Position numbers and translations under genes: made by a program | In this document: positions 8,340 through 16,550 of the stretch, piece by piece | Layout: the number at the start of each line of letters is the position of its first letter | How positions within the stretch are numbered: position 1 is the stretch's first letter | Notes under the pieces: generated by a model | Database searches by the model: none | What the model saw: the letters and a program-made list of their open reading frames with translations, nothing else | What the model was told of the DNA's origin: nothing | NCBI RefSeq assembly: GCF_024158025.1 | Contig: NZ_JAMZEL010000010.1 | Span: 62,001 to 126,000 of the forward strand | DNA from: Runella salmonicolor | GTDB lineage: Bacteria > Bacteroidota > Bacteroidia > Cytophagales > Spirosomataceae | Direction of reading: 5' to 3' | DNA length: 64,000 nucleotides

Positions 8340-10181
8340 ATGAGTAAGCAAAGAGAAAGTTATTTTTATAAACAGCTTGTTCCTTTTTTGATAGGAGCTT
8401 ACCCTAACATTCAAGTACAAAAAGCTGAATTGCTTGGAAAATGTGCTTTGGGGTATTTTAATGTACTGCTTACCATAGATAGATTAATCGATCAAAAAGA
8501 AAAACTAAACGAAGATGTTGCTCAACTTTTTGGAGCAATTCAGCTTCATGAACAAGTAATCAGGCAGTTATGTGAATTAATTGGTAACCAAAGTAGTACT
8601 GGTGGATTAACATTTTGGAGCAATTTTGAAGTACTAAAAAAGAAATATGTTCAAACTATTTTATTTGAAAAACAAATTTCTGTCGCTCAAAAACACCTGA
8701 GCGAACAAAATTTTGAAGAACTGGCTTATGGTAAATCTGCTATTTGTTGCGCTATAGTACATGGCTTACAAGCACTTTGTAAAGAAGATGCGGAACTTTC
8801 AAAAATAGAAACTATTCTAAAACATATCCATATTGCCTTTCAGTATCTAGATGATATTTCAGACTTCAAAAAAGATATTGAAGAAAATCAATGGACATAC
8901 CCTCAAGTTTTGTTAAATGATTATCTGGAGAGAAACGCGTTGGAAGTTCACGATATAAACATACGGCATAAGTACCTTTTTTTATCGGGGATAGCACAAA
9001 AAATGGTTCAGAAATCGGTTTTTCACTACGAAAAAGCGGCCGATTTAGCACAGAATATAGGACTTTTTGATTTACAAAACTACTTACTTAAAGAGCGAGC
9101 AAATGCTTTGTTTTATCAGAATGAAATAAATTATTTAATTGAAAAAACACAACTTAAATCAAAAAAAAGTCAAATATTTCAAACTAATAATTCGCTTAAA
9201 GATACAATCAAAAATGGCCTAAAGTACTTGACAAATAACGCAAAAGAAGGATTTTGGACAGATTTTATGACAAGTGCAGGACGTGGGAAAACGTGGATTT
9301 CTAGCTATATAGGTGTACAATTAGCAGAACATAATTTAGTACCAGAATTACTCAAAACTGTCCTTTCAGATCTTTCCAAAACAGGATCTTATAACGATAG
9401 TGTAATGCAAGATGCCGATTCTACCACTTTTTTAATAGGATTACATCAGGCTATCAATGGTAATATTCCAGGTTCTTTAATTGACAGTTGGCTCAAATTC
9501 CAGCTCCCAGATGGAAGTTGGGCCACTTACCATAATGAAGCCGAACTTCGGCAGGCTTTAGATTTAGAAACAGATATTAGTGTACAAGGTTGGCTATCAG
9601 GACATGGATGTGTTTCGGCAGCAGCAGCATTAGTTCTTTCCAACATACCTAATTTGAGTAATCAATACGATAAGACAATCAATCAACTAGTAGATTTAGT
9701 TCAAAACAACAGCCTTAATGCGTACTGGTGGACAAGTGACGTGTACGTTCAAGTATTTACTTTATTGGCTTTTTGTAAAACGGATTGTGTACCTCCAACT
9801 ATCAAAACGAAATTACTTGAAAGTATCATTGCCCTGCAAAACCCAGACGGTTTTTGGAGAAACCCAAGCGATGGTGAAGCCAGCCCTTTTTACACAGCTC
9901 TTGGGCTAAAAGCCATGGTAGCTTATCAAGCTAAAAATCATAGAATTAAAATAGAAAATACAATACGATGGCTACAAAATCACCAAACTACAGATGGAAG
10001 TTGGAAAACGAGTCGCATTCTGCGTATTCCTGCTACTGACGTACTCCATCCTACCTTGGTAAAACATTGGCGAAATAGTTCATTTGGCGTCAATGCTTTG
10101 AGTGATGACCACAATCGTGTCTTCACAACCTCAACTGTAGTAAATGCCTTGGCTGATTATCAAAAATTTATACAACAATGA
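8340..10181 (+). CDS. fused isoprenyl-synthase-like / terpene-cyclase-like (QW-repeat) enzyme
   Basis: The 613-aa product (ATG at 8340; an in-frame ATG at 8289 abuts the T-run and adds 17 residues) seems to hold two domains. Residues 1-270 resemble a class I isoprenyl diphosphate synthase: DRLID at 47-51 sits where a first Asp-rich motif would be, and FQYLDDISDFKKD (168-180) matches the second DDxxD motif. Residues 285-613 resemble the alpha/alpha toroid of squalene-hopene/class II cyclases, with DGSW-type QW repeats at 391-394, 503-506 and 552-555. DADST at 358-362 aligns by eye with the DxDD motif, keeping the central Asp but with Ser at the fourth position. It overlaps the M50 gene by ATGA. 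The substrate is unknown. A peptide prenylating/cyclising role or a free terpenoid product are both possible. Confidence 0.75.
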   Translation: MSKQRESYFYKQLVPFLIGAYPNIQVQKAELLGKCALGYFNVLLTIDRLIDQKEKLNEDVAQLFGAIQLHEQVIRQLCELIGNQSSTGGLTFWSNFEVLKKKYVQTILFEKQISVAQKHLSEQNFEELAYGKSAICCAIVHGLQALCKEDAELSKIETILKHIHIAFQYLDDISDFKKDIEENQWTYPQVLLNDYLERNALEVHDINIRHKYLFLSGIAQKMVQKSVFHYEKAADLAQNIGLFDLQNYLLKERANALFYQNEINYLIEKTQLKSKKSQIFQTNNSLKDTIKNGLKYLTNNAKEGFWTDFMTSAGRGKTWISSYIGVQLAEHNLVPELLKTVLSDLSKTGSYNDSVMQDADSTTFLIGLHQAINGNIPGSLIDSWLKFQLPDGSWATYHNEAELRQALDLETDISVQGWLSGHGCVSAAAALVLSNIPNLSNQYDKTINQLVDLVQNNSLNAYWWTSDVYVQVFTLLAFCKTDCVPPTIKTKLLESIIALQNPDGFWRNPSDGEASPFYTALGLKAMVAYQAKNHRIKIENTIRWLQNHQTTDGSWKTSRILRIPATDVLHPTLVKHWRNSSFGVNALSDDHNRVFTTSTVVNALADYQKFIQQ

Positions 10182-11389
10182 TGCTTATTGAAGGCATAAC
10201 GCTACATACATTCGATACGAATCGTTGGGTGGTACATACCCCCCAGGATAGGAATTTTTTAATAAGTGCTGCCACCTATCAACTTATTAGGGTGTTACAA
10301 GCCAGTACAAATTCAGAAGAGGCACTCAAAAATTTTAATACAAGCTTTCAAGTAGTTTTTAGCGAAGAGCAGTTTAAGAAATTGATAAATGAAAAACTGG
10401 GGGGGTATCATATTTTAAGAAATGACACAGAACCAGAAAAGCCGACACTCAAAAATCAATATCTGAAATTAAAAATTGAATTAATCAAACCCAAATGGGC
10501 AGGTTGGCTGTCAAAACCACTGCAAGCGTTTTACAGCCCAAAAGTGTTTTGGTGGGCATTATTGGGAGCTATTTTGGTAGTTATGAGCGTATATTTTCTG
10601 GGTAATACTAATGGTATGACTCAGAAAATTAGTTACCCACTTTTCTTATGTTTGGTCTATGCTACTATGCTTATTCATGAATTGGGGCATATTGGTGCTT
10701 GTGTCAAATATGGCCTCAAACACGGTGGTATTGGCTTTGGATTTTACTTTATTTTACCAGTAATGTATGCCGATATTACCAATATTTGGTTGGCAGATAA
10801 ACCTCAAAGACTTATAGCCAACTTAGCAGGTATTTTCAATGAAGTTTTTTATGCTGCTTTACTTGGTATTTGCTATTTAGTCACCGACAATATTACATTT
10901 TTAGCCGCATCTATTGGTATTTTTTCTTTTGTTATTTGGGAGTTCAATCCTTTTGTTCGATTCGATGGTTATTGGGTGCTTTCTGATTTAACCAATACAC
11001 CTAATCTACTTATGAAAGCTAATGCTATCTTTCGAGAAACTATAAAATGGAAGAACATTTTATTCTTTTTGCAAAATCCAATTAACTCAATCAAAAAAAG
11101 TAATCAAAAACAGCGATGGCTTTTCTTGTATGGTCTTTTCAATACGGTTTTTTGGGTAGCAATAATGGTTTACACACTAACTGTTCATTGGAACACGGTA
11201 ATTTCATTTCCTTTCATTGTATTCGGATTGTTTCAAAAGATAATAACAGGTCAGTTTAGTTTCAATGACCTAAGCAATAAAATGCTAACAGTATTGATAT
11301 TTTATATACTCATCATTAGAGTTACAATTAACCATGGGAAATATTTTATTTCTCGTTTTAATTCACTTAATAACCTTAAAATAATATAA
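10178..11389 (+). CDS. M50-family membrane metalloprotease with PqqD-like N-terminus
   Basis: The 403-aa protein has a cytosolic N-terminal region of about 85 residues (TFDTNRWVVHTPQDRNFLIS onward). It resembles the PqqD/RRE-like winged-helix modules found in front of M50 enzymes of peptide loci. Multiple membrane segments follow, with the zinc motif HELGH at 167-171 and the third-ligand motif NPFVRFDGYW at 257-266. The layout matches 'putative peptide zinc metalloprotease' (site-2-protease-like) proteins. Start and stop overlap with the upstream synthase gene (ATGA) implies translational coupling. Four small leader-peptide genes follow directly, so leader recognition or removal, or export, is the likely job (inference). 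Confidence 0.85.
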   Translation: MMLIEGITLHTFDTNRWVVHTPQDRNFLISAATYQLIRVLQASTNSEEALKNFNTSFQVVFSEEQFKKLINEKLGGYHILRNDTEPEKPTLKNQYLKLKIELIKPKWAGWLSKPLQAFYSPKVFWWALLGAILVVMSVYFLGNTNGMTQKISYPLFLCLVYATMLIHELGHIGACVKYGLKHGGIGFGFYFILPVMYADITNIWLADKPQRLIANLAGIFNEVFYAALLGICYLVTDNITFLAASIGIFSFVIWEFNPFVRFDGYWVLSDLTNTPNLLMKANAIFRETIKWKNILFFLQNPINSIKKSNQKQRWLFLYGLFNTVFWVAIMVYTLTVHWNTVISFPFIVFGLFQKIITGQFSFNDLSNKMLTVLIFYILIIRVTINHGKYFISRFNSLNNLKII

Positions 11390-11394
11390 TTAAC

Positions 11395-11529
11395 ATGTCT
11401 AAATATTTAGATTTACTCGATTCATTTGAAGTTCAAGAACTTGAACAACGCCTCGAAAACAAATGGTCTGATAAAGGTTGTATAGACGAGGCTTTTGAGG
11501 GTAATAGCGATTGCCTAGAAGAAAACTAG
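11395..11529 (+). CDS. candidate RiPP precursor peptide 1
   Basis: The 44-codon ORF starts 5 nt after the M50 stop. Its leader half contains FEVQELEQRLENKW, which recurs nearly unchanged in the three following small genes. The tail after KW is acidic with two Cys (SDKGCIDEAFEGNSDCLEEN). A conserved leader with a variable tail and location inside a synthase/protease operon are the hallmarks of RiPP precursors. I do not match it to a named family. It is below normal gene-calling length. Confidence 0.75.
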   Translation: MSKYLDLLDSFEVQELEQRLENKWSDKGCIDEAFEGNSDCLEEN

Positions 11530-11548
11530 ATACTAAACATATTGAACT

Positions 11549-11695
11549 ATGGAAAACGTTATACTTTCTACTTTATTACTTCTTGAAACCTTTGAAATTC
11601 AAGAACTCGAAAATCGCCTTGAAAACAAATGGTCGATGGATGATTGTGCTTGCATTTGCGATTGTAAAACAGGAGAAATTCCTGAGAAGTTTTAA
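11549..11695 (+). CDS. candidate RiPP precursor peptide 2 (four-Cys core)
   Basis: The 48-aa ORF starts 19 nt after peptide 1. It has a short hydrophobic N-terminus (MENVILSTLLLLETFEIQEL) and the shared motif FEIQELENRLENKW. The tail contains DDCACICDCKTGEIPEKF, with four Cys at alternating positions. The core differs completely from peptide 1 while the leader is kept, as expected for paralogous precursors with diversified cores. Confidence 0.75.
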   Translation: MENVILSTLLLLETFEIQELENRLENKWSMDDCACICDCKTGEIPEKF

Positions 11696-11712
11696 ATCTA
11701 GCGACCTTTATT

Positions 11713-11877
11713 ATGAAAAATTTAACAGAAAACTCGACTATTTTTTCTCTCTTTGAGATAGATTAGCTTGAACAAAGGCTTGAAAGTAAATGGAAAACAG
11801 GCGATGATTGTGCTGAAGGTCTACTTAATGAAAGTAGTTCTGAGCCTTGTGAAGAATCACTAAAACATTATTTTTAA
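11713..11877 (+). pseudogene. precursor peptide 3, interrupted by an in-frame TAG
   Basis: The frame begins MKNLTENSTIFSLFEID, then reads TAG at 11764-11766 where the other copies have the Glu of the ELEQRLE motif. It continues in frame with LEQRLESKWKTGDDCAEG and a 2-Cys acidic tail to the stop at 11877. One G-to-T change in a GAG codon would restore it. It is therefore a recent pseudogene, a read-through or suppressor case, or a sequencing error. Confidence 0.7.
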
Positions 11878-11954
11878 CAATACAAAGACATTATCAACTA
11901 TTCTAGACATGTTGGTGATATAAATCAATTTCTTAACTTTAACTTTTCACAAAA

Positions 11955-12116
11955 ATGCAAAACACAGTAATTACCTCTCAAGAGTCTCAACTTATTGAAA
12001 TGTTTCAAGTTGAAGAATTAGAACAACGTTTGGAAAATAAGTGGGAAGCTGAAATATCAACAACAACCGATTCAAGTGGTACAAGTTGTACAGCTACTAT
12101 TAAGTGTACTTTCTAA
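11955..12116 (+). CDS. candidate RiPP precursor peptide 4 (Ser/Thr/Cys-rich core)
   Basis: The 53-aa ORF carries FQVEELEQRLENKW at residues 17-30, the same leader motif as peptides 1-3. Its 23-residue tail is rich in Thr and Ser with two Cys (STTTDSSGTSCTATIKCTF) and ends TF. It is the most lantibiotic-like core of the set, but no LanB, LanC or LanM homologue is nearby. It is separated from peptide 3 by 77 nt of AT-rich sequence. Confidence 0.78.
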   Translation: MQNTVITSQESQLIEMFQVEELEQRLENKWEAEISTTTDSSGTSCTATIKCTF

Positions 12117-12128
12117 TATTGTGAGACT

Positions 12129-12157
12129 TTTGTGTGGGTCATAAAAGCCCACACAAA
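12129..12157 (+). terminator. 10-bp hairpin after the precursor array
   Basis: TTTGTGTGGG (12129-12138) and CCCACACAAA (12148-12157) form a perfect 10-bp stem 12 nt after the stop of peptide 4, followed by only a weak T-rich stretch. It may be a partial terminator or RNA stabiliser, letting precursor mRNA exceed downstream enzyme mRNA. Confidence 0.55.
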
Positions 12158-12274
12158 TTCTATCCCCCAATTAAAATTCAATAAATATATTATTAACGAA
12201 TAGAAAATATTTTTTATTTCAGATAGACAATATTGCTTTTGATAAAAATACAGTAAAATTATGTTAAAACAACT

Positions 12275-13468
12275 ATGAAACTTTTTTTCCTCATTCTACT
12301 TCCGGCTTCTGTTTTTTGCCAAACTTATACTCTAACAGGTTCGGTGAAAGATACAGCCAATACCCCTATTCCTTTGGTAAATATTTTTACATCTATTGGT
12401 GAGGGAACTCTGACAAATGAAAATGGAGAGTTTGTACTGAAAGTAAGTGCATTGCCTGTTCAAATTACAGTTAGCCATGTAAGTTTTCAAGCTATTTCCT
12501 TGAAAATTTCCGAAGAGAAAATTTTGAATATAGTACTGAGGGAAGGTATTAAAACGTTACCAGAAACAACAGTAGGAAATTATGCCCTTGAATTAATAAA
12601 GAAAGCTACTGATAAAACAAGGCAGGATTCAATATACCGTCATTTTGGCCGAGGGTTTTACAGAAGAATACAAAAAGAAAGTGATAAATATACATTACTG
12701 CAAGAAATATTTTTTGACGCTAAAATTAGCTCTGCTTTTGGTTTTGAAGCAATACTTCCCACGGCAAGCCGCTATACATTTCACGATGGAAATGTAGAAA
12801 ATAAATTCATGTTTCTTTACACCCTCCGTCATTCATCTCCTGGCCCACCATTGCGTTTTCGAAACGATAAGGAAGGCTTACTTCCTCTTAGCGATTACGC
12901 CAAGTTTTACACTTTTGAAGTAGAAAATTACATCAATCCTGATAGCCCTAATGAAATCGCCGTGGTTTTATGCAAACCAAAAGAGAAATCAAATTTTTCT
13001 TTTGAAGGACGTTTTTATATACGCACTTCTACTAATGGGGTTTTACGCATCAAAGGACGTAGATACACAGGAAAACAAAATTATACCAAAAATTTCTGGT
13101 TCAAAGTGAAGGAAGCTTATTTCGATTTTGATATTAACTATCTTGAAAAAGATGAACATAGTGTATTGAGTGGTATTGACTTAGATTATGTTTTGAACGT
13201 TCAATATGCTTCGTCTGTAATTAGGCCAATCATAGAACATGTAAGTTTAGTAATGTATGATTTTAGTGTTCCTAAAGATGATTCAGAGAAAAATTTGAAA
13301 ACTATTGTCATGCAAGAAGACCAACTTTTTGCTACCACTCAGGAAAGTACCGAGTTTTGGGAAAATAACCCTATTATTAAGCGTACACCGCTGGAAGATG
13401 AAGTCATAAAAGCTTTTGAGAAAAAGAAGAAAAAAGGTGGTAACATGATTTTCCCTACTCAAAAATAA
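12275..13468 (+). CDS. exported protein with CarboxypepD_reg-like domain
   Basis: The 397-aa product has a signal peptide (MKLFFLILLPASVFCQ). A carboxypeptidase-regulatory-like beta sandwich follows at about residues 20-90 (LTGSVKDTANTPIPLVNIF, then LTNENGEFVLKV). The remaining 300 residues have no TonB plug or barrel that I recognise. The protein is probably periplasmic or outer-membrane associated. It begins the second half of the accessory operon, 13 nt before the MauE/DoxX-thioredoxin gene. A role in delivery or surface assembly of the peptide product is only inference. Confidence 0.75.
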   Translation: MKLFFLILLPASVFCQTYTLTGSVKDTANTPIPLVNIFTSIGEGTLTNENGEFVLKVSALPVQITVSHVSFQAISLKISEEKILNIVLREGIKTLPETTVGNYALELIKKATDKTRQDSIYRHFGRGFYRRIQKESDKYTLLQEIFFDAKISSAFGFEAILPTASRYTFHDGNVENKFMFLYTLRHSSPGPPLRFRNDKEGLLPLSDYAKFYTFEVENYINPDSPNEIAVVLCKPKEKSNFSFEGRFYIRTSTNGVLRIKGRRYTGKQNYTKNFWFKVKEAYFDFDINYLEKDEHSVLSGIDLDYVLNVQYASSVIRPIIEHVSLVMYDFSVPKDDSEKNLKTIVMQEDQLFATTQESTEFWENNPIIKRTPLEDEVIKAFEKKKKKGGNMIFPTQK

Positions 13469-13481
13469 ATACCTTTTCATT

Positions 13482-14336
13482 ATGAAGAATCAAACTTTGC
13501 TACGGCTCTTAGCTGTGGCGTTGGGAGTTATTTACCTTATATCTGGCATTGGTAAAGCAATGGATATAAATACCTTTACCGATATTGTAGCCCAGTATAG
13601 CCATCTGAAAATGAGGTTTATTGCACCACTTATCGTAGGTACTGAGATCACATTAGGTTTTGGTCTAATCTTAGGAGCTTTTCCTCGCCAATTTGCTGCT
13701 GTATCTTTATGTGTATTGGTATTTTTTACCATTTTTCTTGCCATTGGTTTTGCTTCTGGAAAATTAGATGATTGTGGTTGTTTTGGAATATTACTTAAAA
13801 TAGACCCTTTGGTGGCATTGCTCCGAAATGTGGGTATGTTAACTATCTCATATCTTCTATATACTTACTCACAGTATGATGTCAAAAGGGCTAACTGGTT
13901 ATTTGGTGGGGCGCTACTGTTTGGGGTTCTGGCGTTTGTTATTACAGGTTTTGAAATGAAAAATACTTACAGACCATTAGAATTACACATTGGAAGTAAA
14001 TTAGACAAAACTTTTTTGGCTTCCTACACCAAATCTCATCAGAAGCAGCTATTCTTTGTATTCAGTCCTACTTGCCCGCATTGTTTGGCCGCAACTGAGA
14101 CTGTGAAACAGTATATTGTTACAAATAGTGTAAATGAAGTAATAGGGTTTTATCCAAGCCAGTCCAAACAGGTAGATATTGAGTCTTTCAAAAGTAAGAA
14201 GAAGCCTAATTTTAAAATAATAGCCATCAAATCAGATACATTGCATAAAATTGTACGTTCTGTCCCTGTCGCTTTTTTGGTTGAAAATGGAGAAGTTAAA
14301 CATATATATAATGGTGAAATTCCCCGCCCTCAATAG
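13482..14336 (+). CDS. MauE/DoxX-like membrane protein fused to a thioredoxin-like domain
   Basis: The 284-aa protein has four or more N-terminal membrane helices of MauE/DoxX type, with a DDCGCFG motif at 96-102. One more helix precedes a C-terminal thioredoxin-like domain with the redox motif CPHC at 198-201 (FVFSPTCPHC). Such fusions pass electrons across the membrane to periplasmic thiols. Several precursor tails carry two or four Cys, so a disulfide-forming or reducing role on the peptide is plausible (inference). Gaps to both neighbours are under 15 nt. Confidence 0.82.
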   Translation: MKNQTLLRLLAVALGVIYLISGIGKAMDINTFTDIVAQYSHLKMRFIAPLIVGTEITLGFGLILGAFPRQFAAVSLCVLVFFTIFLAIGFASGKLDDCGCFGILLKIDPLVALLRNVGMLTISYLLYTYSQYDVKRANWLFGGALLFGVLAFVITGFEMKNTYRPLELHIGSKLDKTFLASYTKSHQKQLFFVFSPTCPHCLAATETVKQYIVTNSVNEVIGFYPSQSKQVDIESFKSKKKPNFKIIAIKSDTLHKIVRSVPVAFLVENGEVKHIYNGEIPRPQ

Positions 14337-14339
14337 CCC

Positions 14340-14843
14340 ATGACAAGAAATAAGGTAATCTTGGTAGATAAACAAAACAATGAATTAGCAGTTTGTGATA
14401 AGTTGGAAGCTCATCAAAAAGGCTTACTTCATCGTGCTTTTTCTATTGTAATTTACAATTCAAGAGGAGAAGTATTACTCCAAAAACGTGCAAAAAATAA
14501 ATATCATTCGGGAGGTCTTTGGTCAAATACTTGTTGTAGCCATCCGCAGCCCAATGAGCCAACAAATATTGCCATACATTTAAGATTACAGGAAGAAATG
14601 GGATTTGATTGTCCCTTAACTCATGTAGGCGATTTTATTTATAAAACCCATTTTCAAAATGGATTGATTGAATATGAGTTTGATAGTGTTTTTTTGGGAT
14701 TATTTGATGGATCTCCTTTGCCCAGCCCTGATGAGGTAGAAGAATATAAGTGGGAGTCTTTACCTGTTTTAAAAGAAAAGCTATTAGCCTTTCCTCAATT
14801 TTTTACCTATTGGTTTCCATTTGTTCTTGATAAATATCCATAA
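14340..14843 (+). CDS. idi: isopentenyl-diphosphate delta-isomerase, type I
   Basis: The 167-aa Nudix-fold protein interconverts IPP and DMAPP. Evidence is the catalytic Cys region NTCCSHP (63-69), the Nudix helix part RLQEEMGF (82-89), and the metal/acid region LIEYEFDSV (109-117). It starts 3 nt after the stop of the MauE-thioredoxin gene, so it is co-transcribed. Its presence supports isoprenoid use by the fused synthase earlier in the operon. It may also be the cell's housekeeping isomerase, which cannot be judged from this window. Confidence 0.93.
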   Translation: MTRNKVILVDKQNNELAVCDKLEAHQKGLLHRAFSIVIYNSRGEVLLQKRAKNKYHSGGLWSNTCCSHPQPNEPTNIAIHLRLQEEMGFDCPLTHVGDFIYKTHFQNGLIEYEFDSVFLGLFDGSPLPSPDEVEEYKWESLPVLKEKLLAFPQFFTYWFPFVLDKYP

Positions 14844-15038
14844 AAAGAGAAGTGTCTATTAGGGACTGTTGTTTATTTAGTATTACTTAATTAGTACTAC
14901 TATGGCTTATACCTTTAGAATTAGGATTGAATTGTTAAAGACAAAATATTCTAATAATAACTACAAAACATAAAGGCCTCCTTAACAGATTTACTAGTGC
15001 TACTTTTTAAAAGATGATTCCAAAATAAACAGCTGCTG

Positions 15039-16550
15039 TTATTTTTTTTCCTTCACTTCTTTCAAAAACACCTGTAACTCCTTCAATTTCTCAGGATTAG
15101 CCTCAGCCAGATTATTTTTCTCGCCAATGTCTTTGGCCAGATTATATAGCTGCGGCTGCGGGTCATTGCCAAGCTCAGTATTGGTCTGAACGCTCATTTT
15201 TTGGCCTTTGCTCGGCTCAATGTATTTCCAGTCTCCTTTGATAATAGAAAAAGTACCCGCATGTTCTATCAAATAATCACGTCCTTTCTTGTCTTTACCC
15301 AAAAAAGCCGACAAGTAATCTTTGGTGTCGGGGGCGGTGGTTGCATCAAATTTTTGCCCCGTCAATGCCGCAAAAGAAGCCAATAAGTCTACTTGGCTCA
15401 CCAACGCATTGGAAACTCCCGCTTTCACCTGCCCCGGCCACCGCACAATGAACGGCACGCGGGTACCCGCGTCAAACGCGCTGTATTTGCCGCCGCGCAA
15501 TGGCCCTGCAGGCGTATGTCCGTTGAGCAACTCTACGGCTTGGTCCTGATAACCATCGTCCACCACGGGACCGTTGTCGCTGGAAAAAATGACGAGGGTA
15601 TTGTTGGTCAGCTTTAGTTTGTCCAACGTTTTCATGACTTCGCCCACCGTCCAGTCCAATTGCAAAATAACGTCGCCGCGCGGCCCCATGCCACTTTTGC
15701 CCGTAAAACGCTCGTGCGGTACGCGCGGTACGTGAATATCTTGGGTAGAGAAATACAAAAAGAAAGGCTCGGCTTGGTGTTTTTCGATGAATGAAACGGC
15801 TTTTTCGGTAAAAATATCGGCCATGTCTTCATCCTTCCACCGCGCTGATTTCCCACCCGTCATGTAGCCAATGCGCCCGATGCCGTTGATAATCGTAAAA
15901 TCATGCCCGTGCGAATGTTTCATTTTCAGTAGTTCAGGATTGGCGCGCCCCGTGGGTTCATTACCAATGGGCTCCTTAAAACTTACTTTAATGGGGTCGG
16001 CAGGGTCAAGATTCACCACCCGACGGTTTTCAACGTAGACACACGGCACGCGGTCGCCAGTAGCGGCCATGATAAACGACTCATCAAAACCAATATCCAA
16101 CGGGCTCGGTTTGATTTCGCCATTCCAATCGGGCCCGCCCTGCGGTCCGAGGCCCAAATGCCACTTACCTACCACGCCCGTTTTGTAACCTGCTTTTTGA
16201 AAAACCAGCGGCAACGTACTGCGTCCGGGCAGAATCAGCGCGGCGGCGTCGCCCGTGGCTACGCCTGTGCCCGGCTTGCGCCAAGCGTATTCACCCGTCA
16301 GCATTGAGTAGCGCGACGGCGTGCAGGTAGCGGAGGTCGTATGGGCATTGGTAAAACGTATACCTGCTTTGGCGAGTTTATCAATGTTGGGGGTAGCTAC
16401 TTTTTTGGCTCCGTAACAACTTACATCACCGTAACCCAAATCGTCGGCGTAGATGATGATGACATTGGGCCGTACCGCTTGGCTAAATGCCATTTTGGTA
16501 AAAAGGACAAGCACGCCGAAAGCGTAAACGAGTTTGTTTAATTTAATCAT
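15039..16550 (-). CDS. exported arylsulfatase
   Basis: The 503-aa sulfatase has a signal peptide (MIKLNKLVYAFGVLVLFTKMAF). An N-terminal metal site motif NVIIIYADDLGYGD precedes the formylglycine motif CTPSR, with Cys76 converted to formylglycine in active enzymes. A complete alkaline-phosphatase-fold body follows (FSSDNGPVVDDG for the second metal site). It hydrolyses sulfate esters in the periplasm or outside. It is convergent with idi and has no cotranscribed partner. Confidence 0.95.
   Translation of the reverse strand: MIKLNKLVYAFGVLVLFTKMAFSQAVRPNVIIIYADDLGYGDVSCYGAKKVATPNIDKLAKAGIRFTNAHTTSATCTPSRYSMLTGEYAWRKPGTGVATGDAAALILPGRSTLPLVFQKAGYKTGVVGKWHLGLGPQGGPDWNGEIKPSPLDIGFDESFIMAATGDRVPCVYVENRRVVNLDPADPIKVSFKEPIGNEPTGRANPELLKMKHSHGHDFTIINGIGRIGYMTGGKSARWKDEDMADIFTEKAVSFIEKHQAEPFFLYFSTQDIHVPRVPHERFTGKSGMGPRGDVILQLDWTVGEVMKTLDKLKLTNNTLVIFSSDNGPVVDDGYQDQAVELLNGHTPAGPLRGGKYSAFDAGTRVPFIVRWPGQVKAGVSNALVSQVDLLASFAALTGQKFDATTAPDTKDYLSAFLGKDKKGRDYLIEHAGTFSIIKGDWKYIEPSKGQKMSVQTNTELGNDPQPQLYNLAKDIGEKNNLAEANPEKLKELQVFLKEVKEKK

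Noticed and set aside
11511..11756. An 81-codon open frame over the peptide array
   Set aside because: It runs in another frame across precursors 1-3, has a Lys/Phe/Tyr-rich random composition, and would exclude the conserved leader motif that repeats in the small frames.
11395..12116. Calling the small peptides lanthipeptides
   Set aside because: Ser/Thr/Cys tails would fit, but no LanB, LanC, LanM, LanKC or LanL-like gene is present, so a named class cannot be supported.
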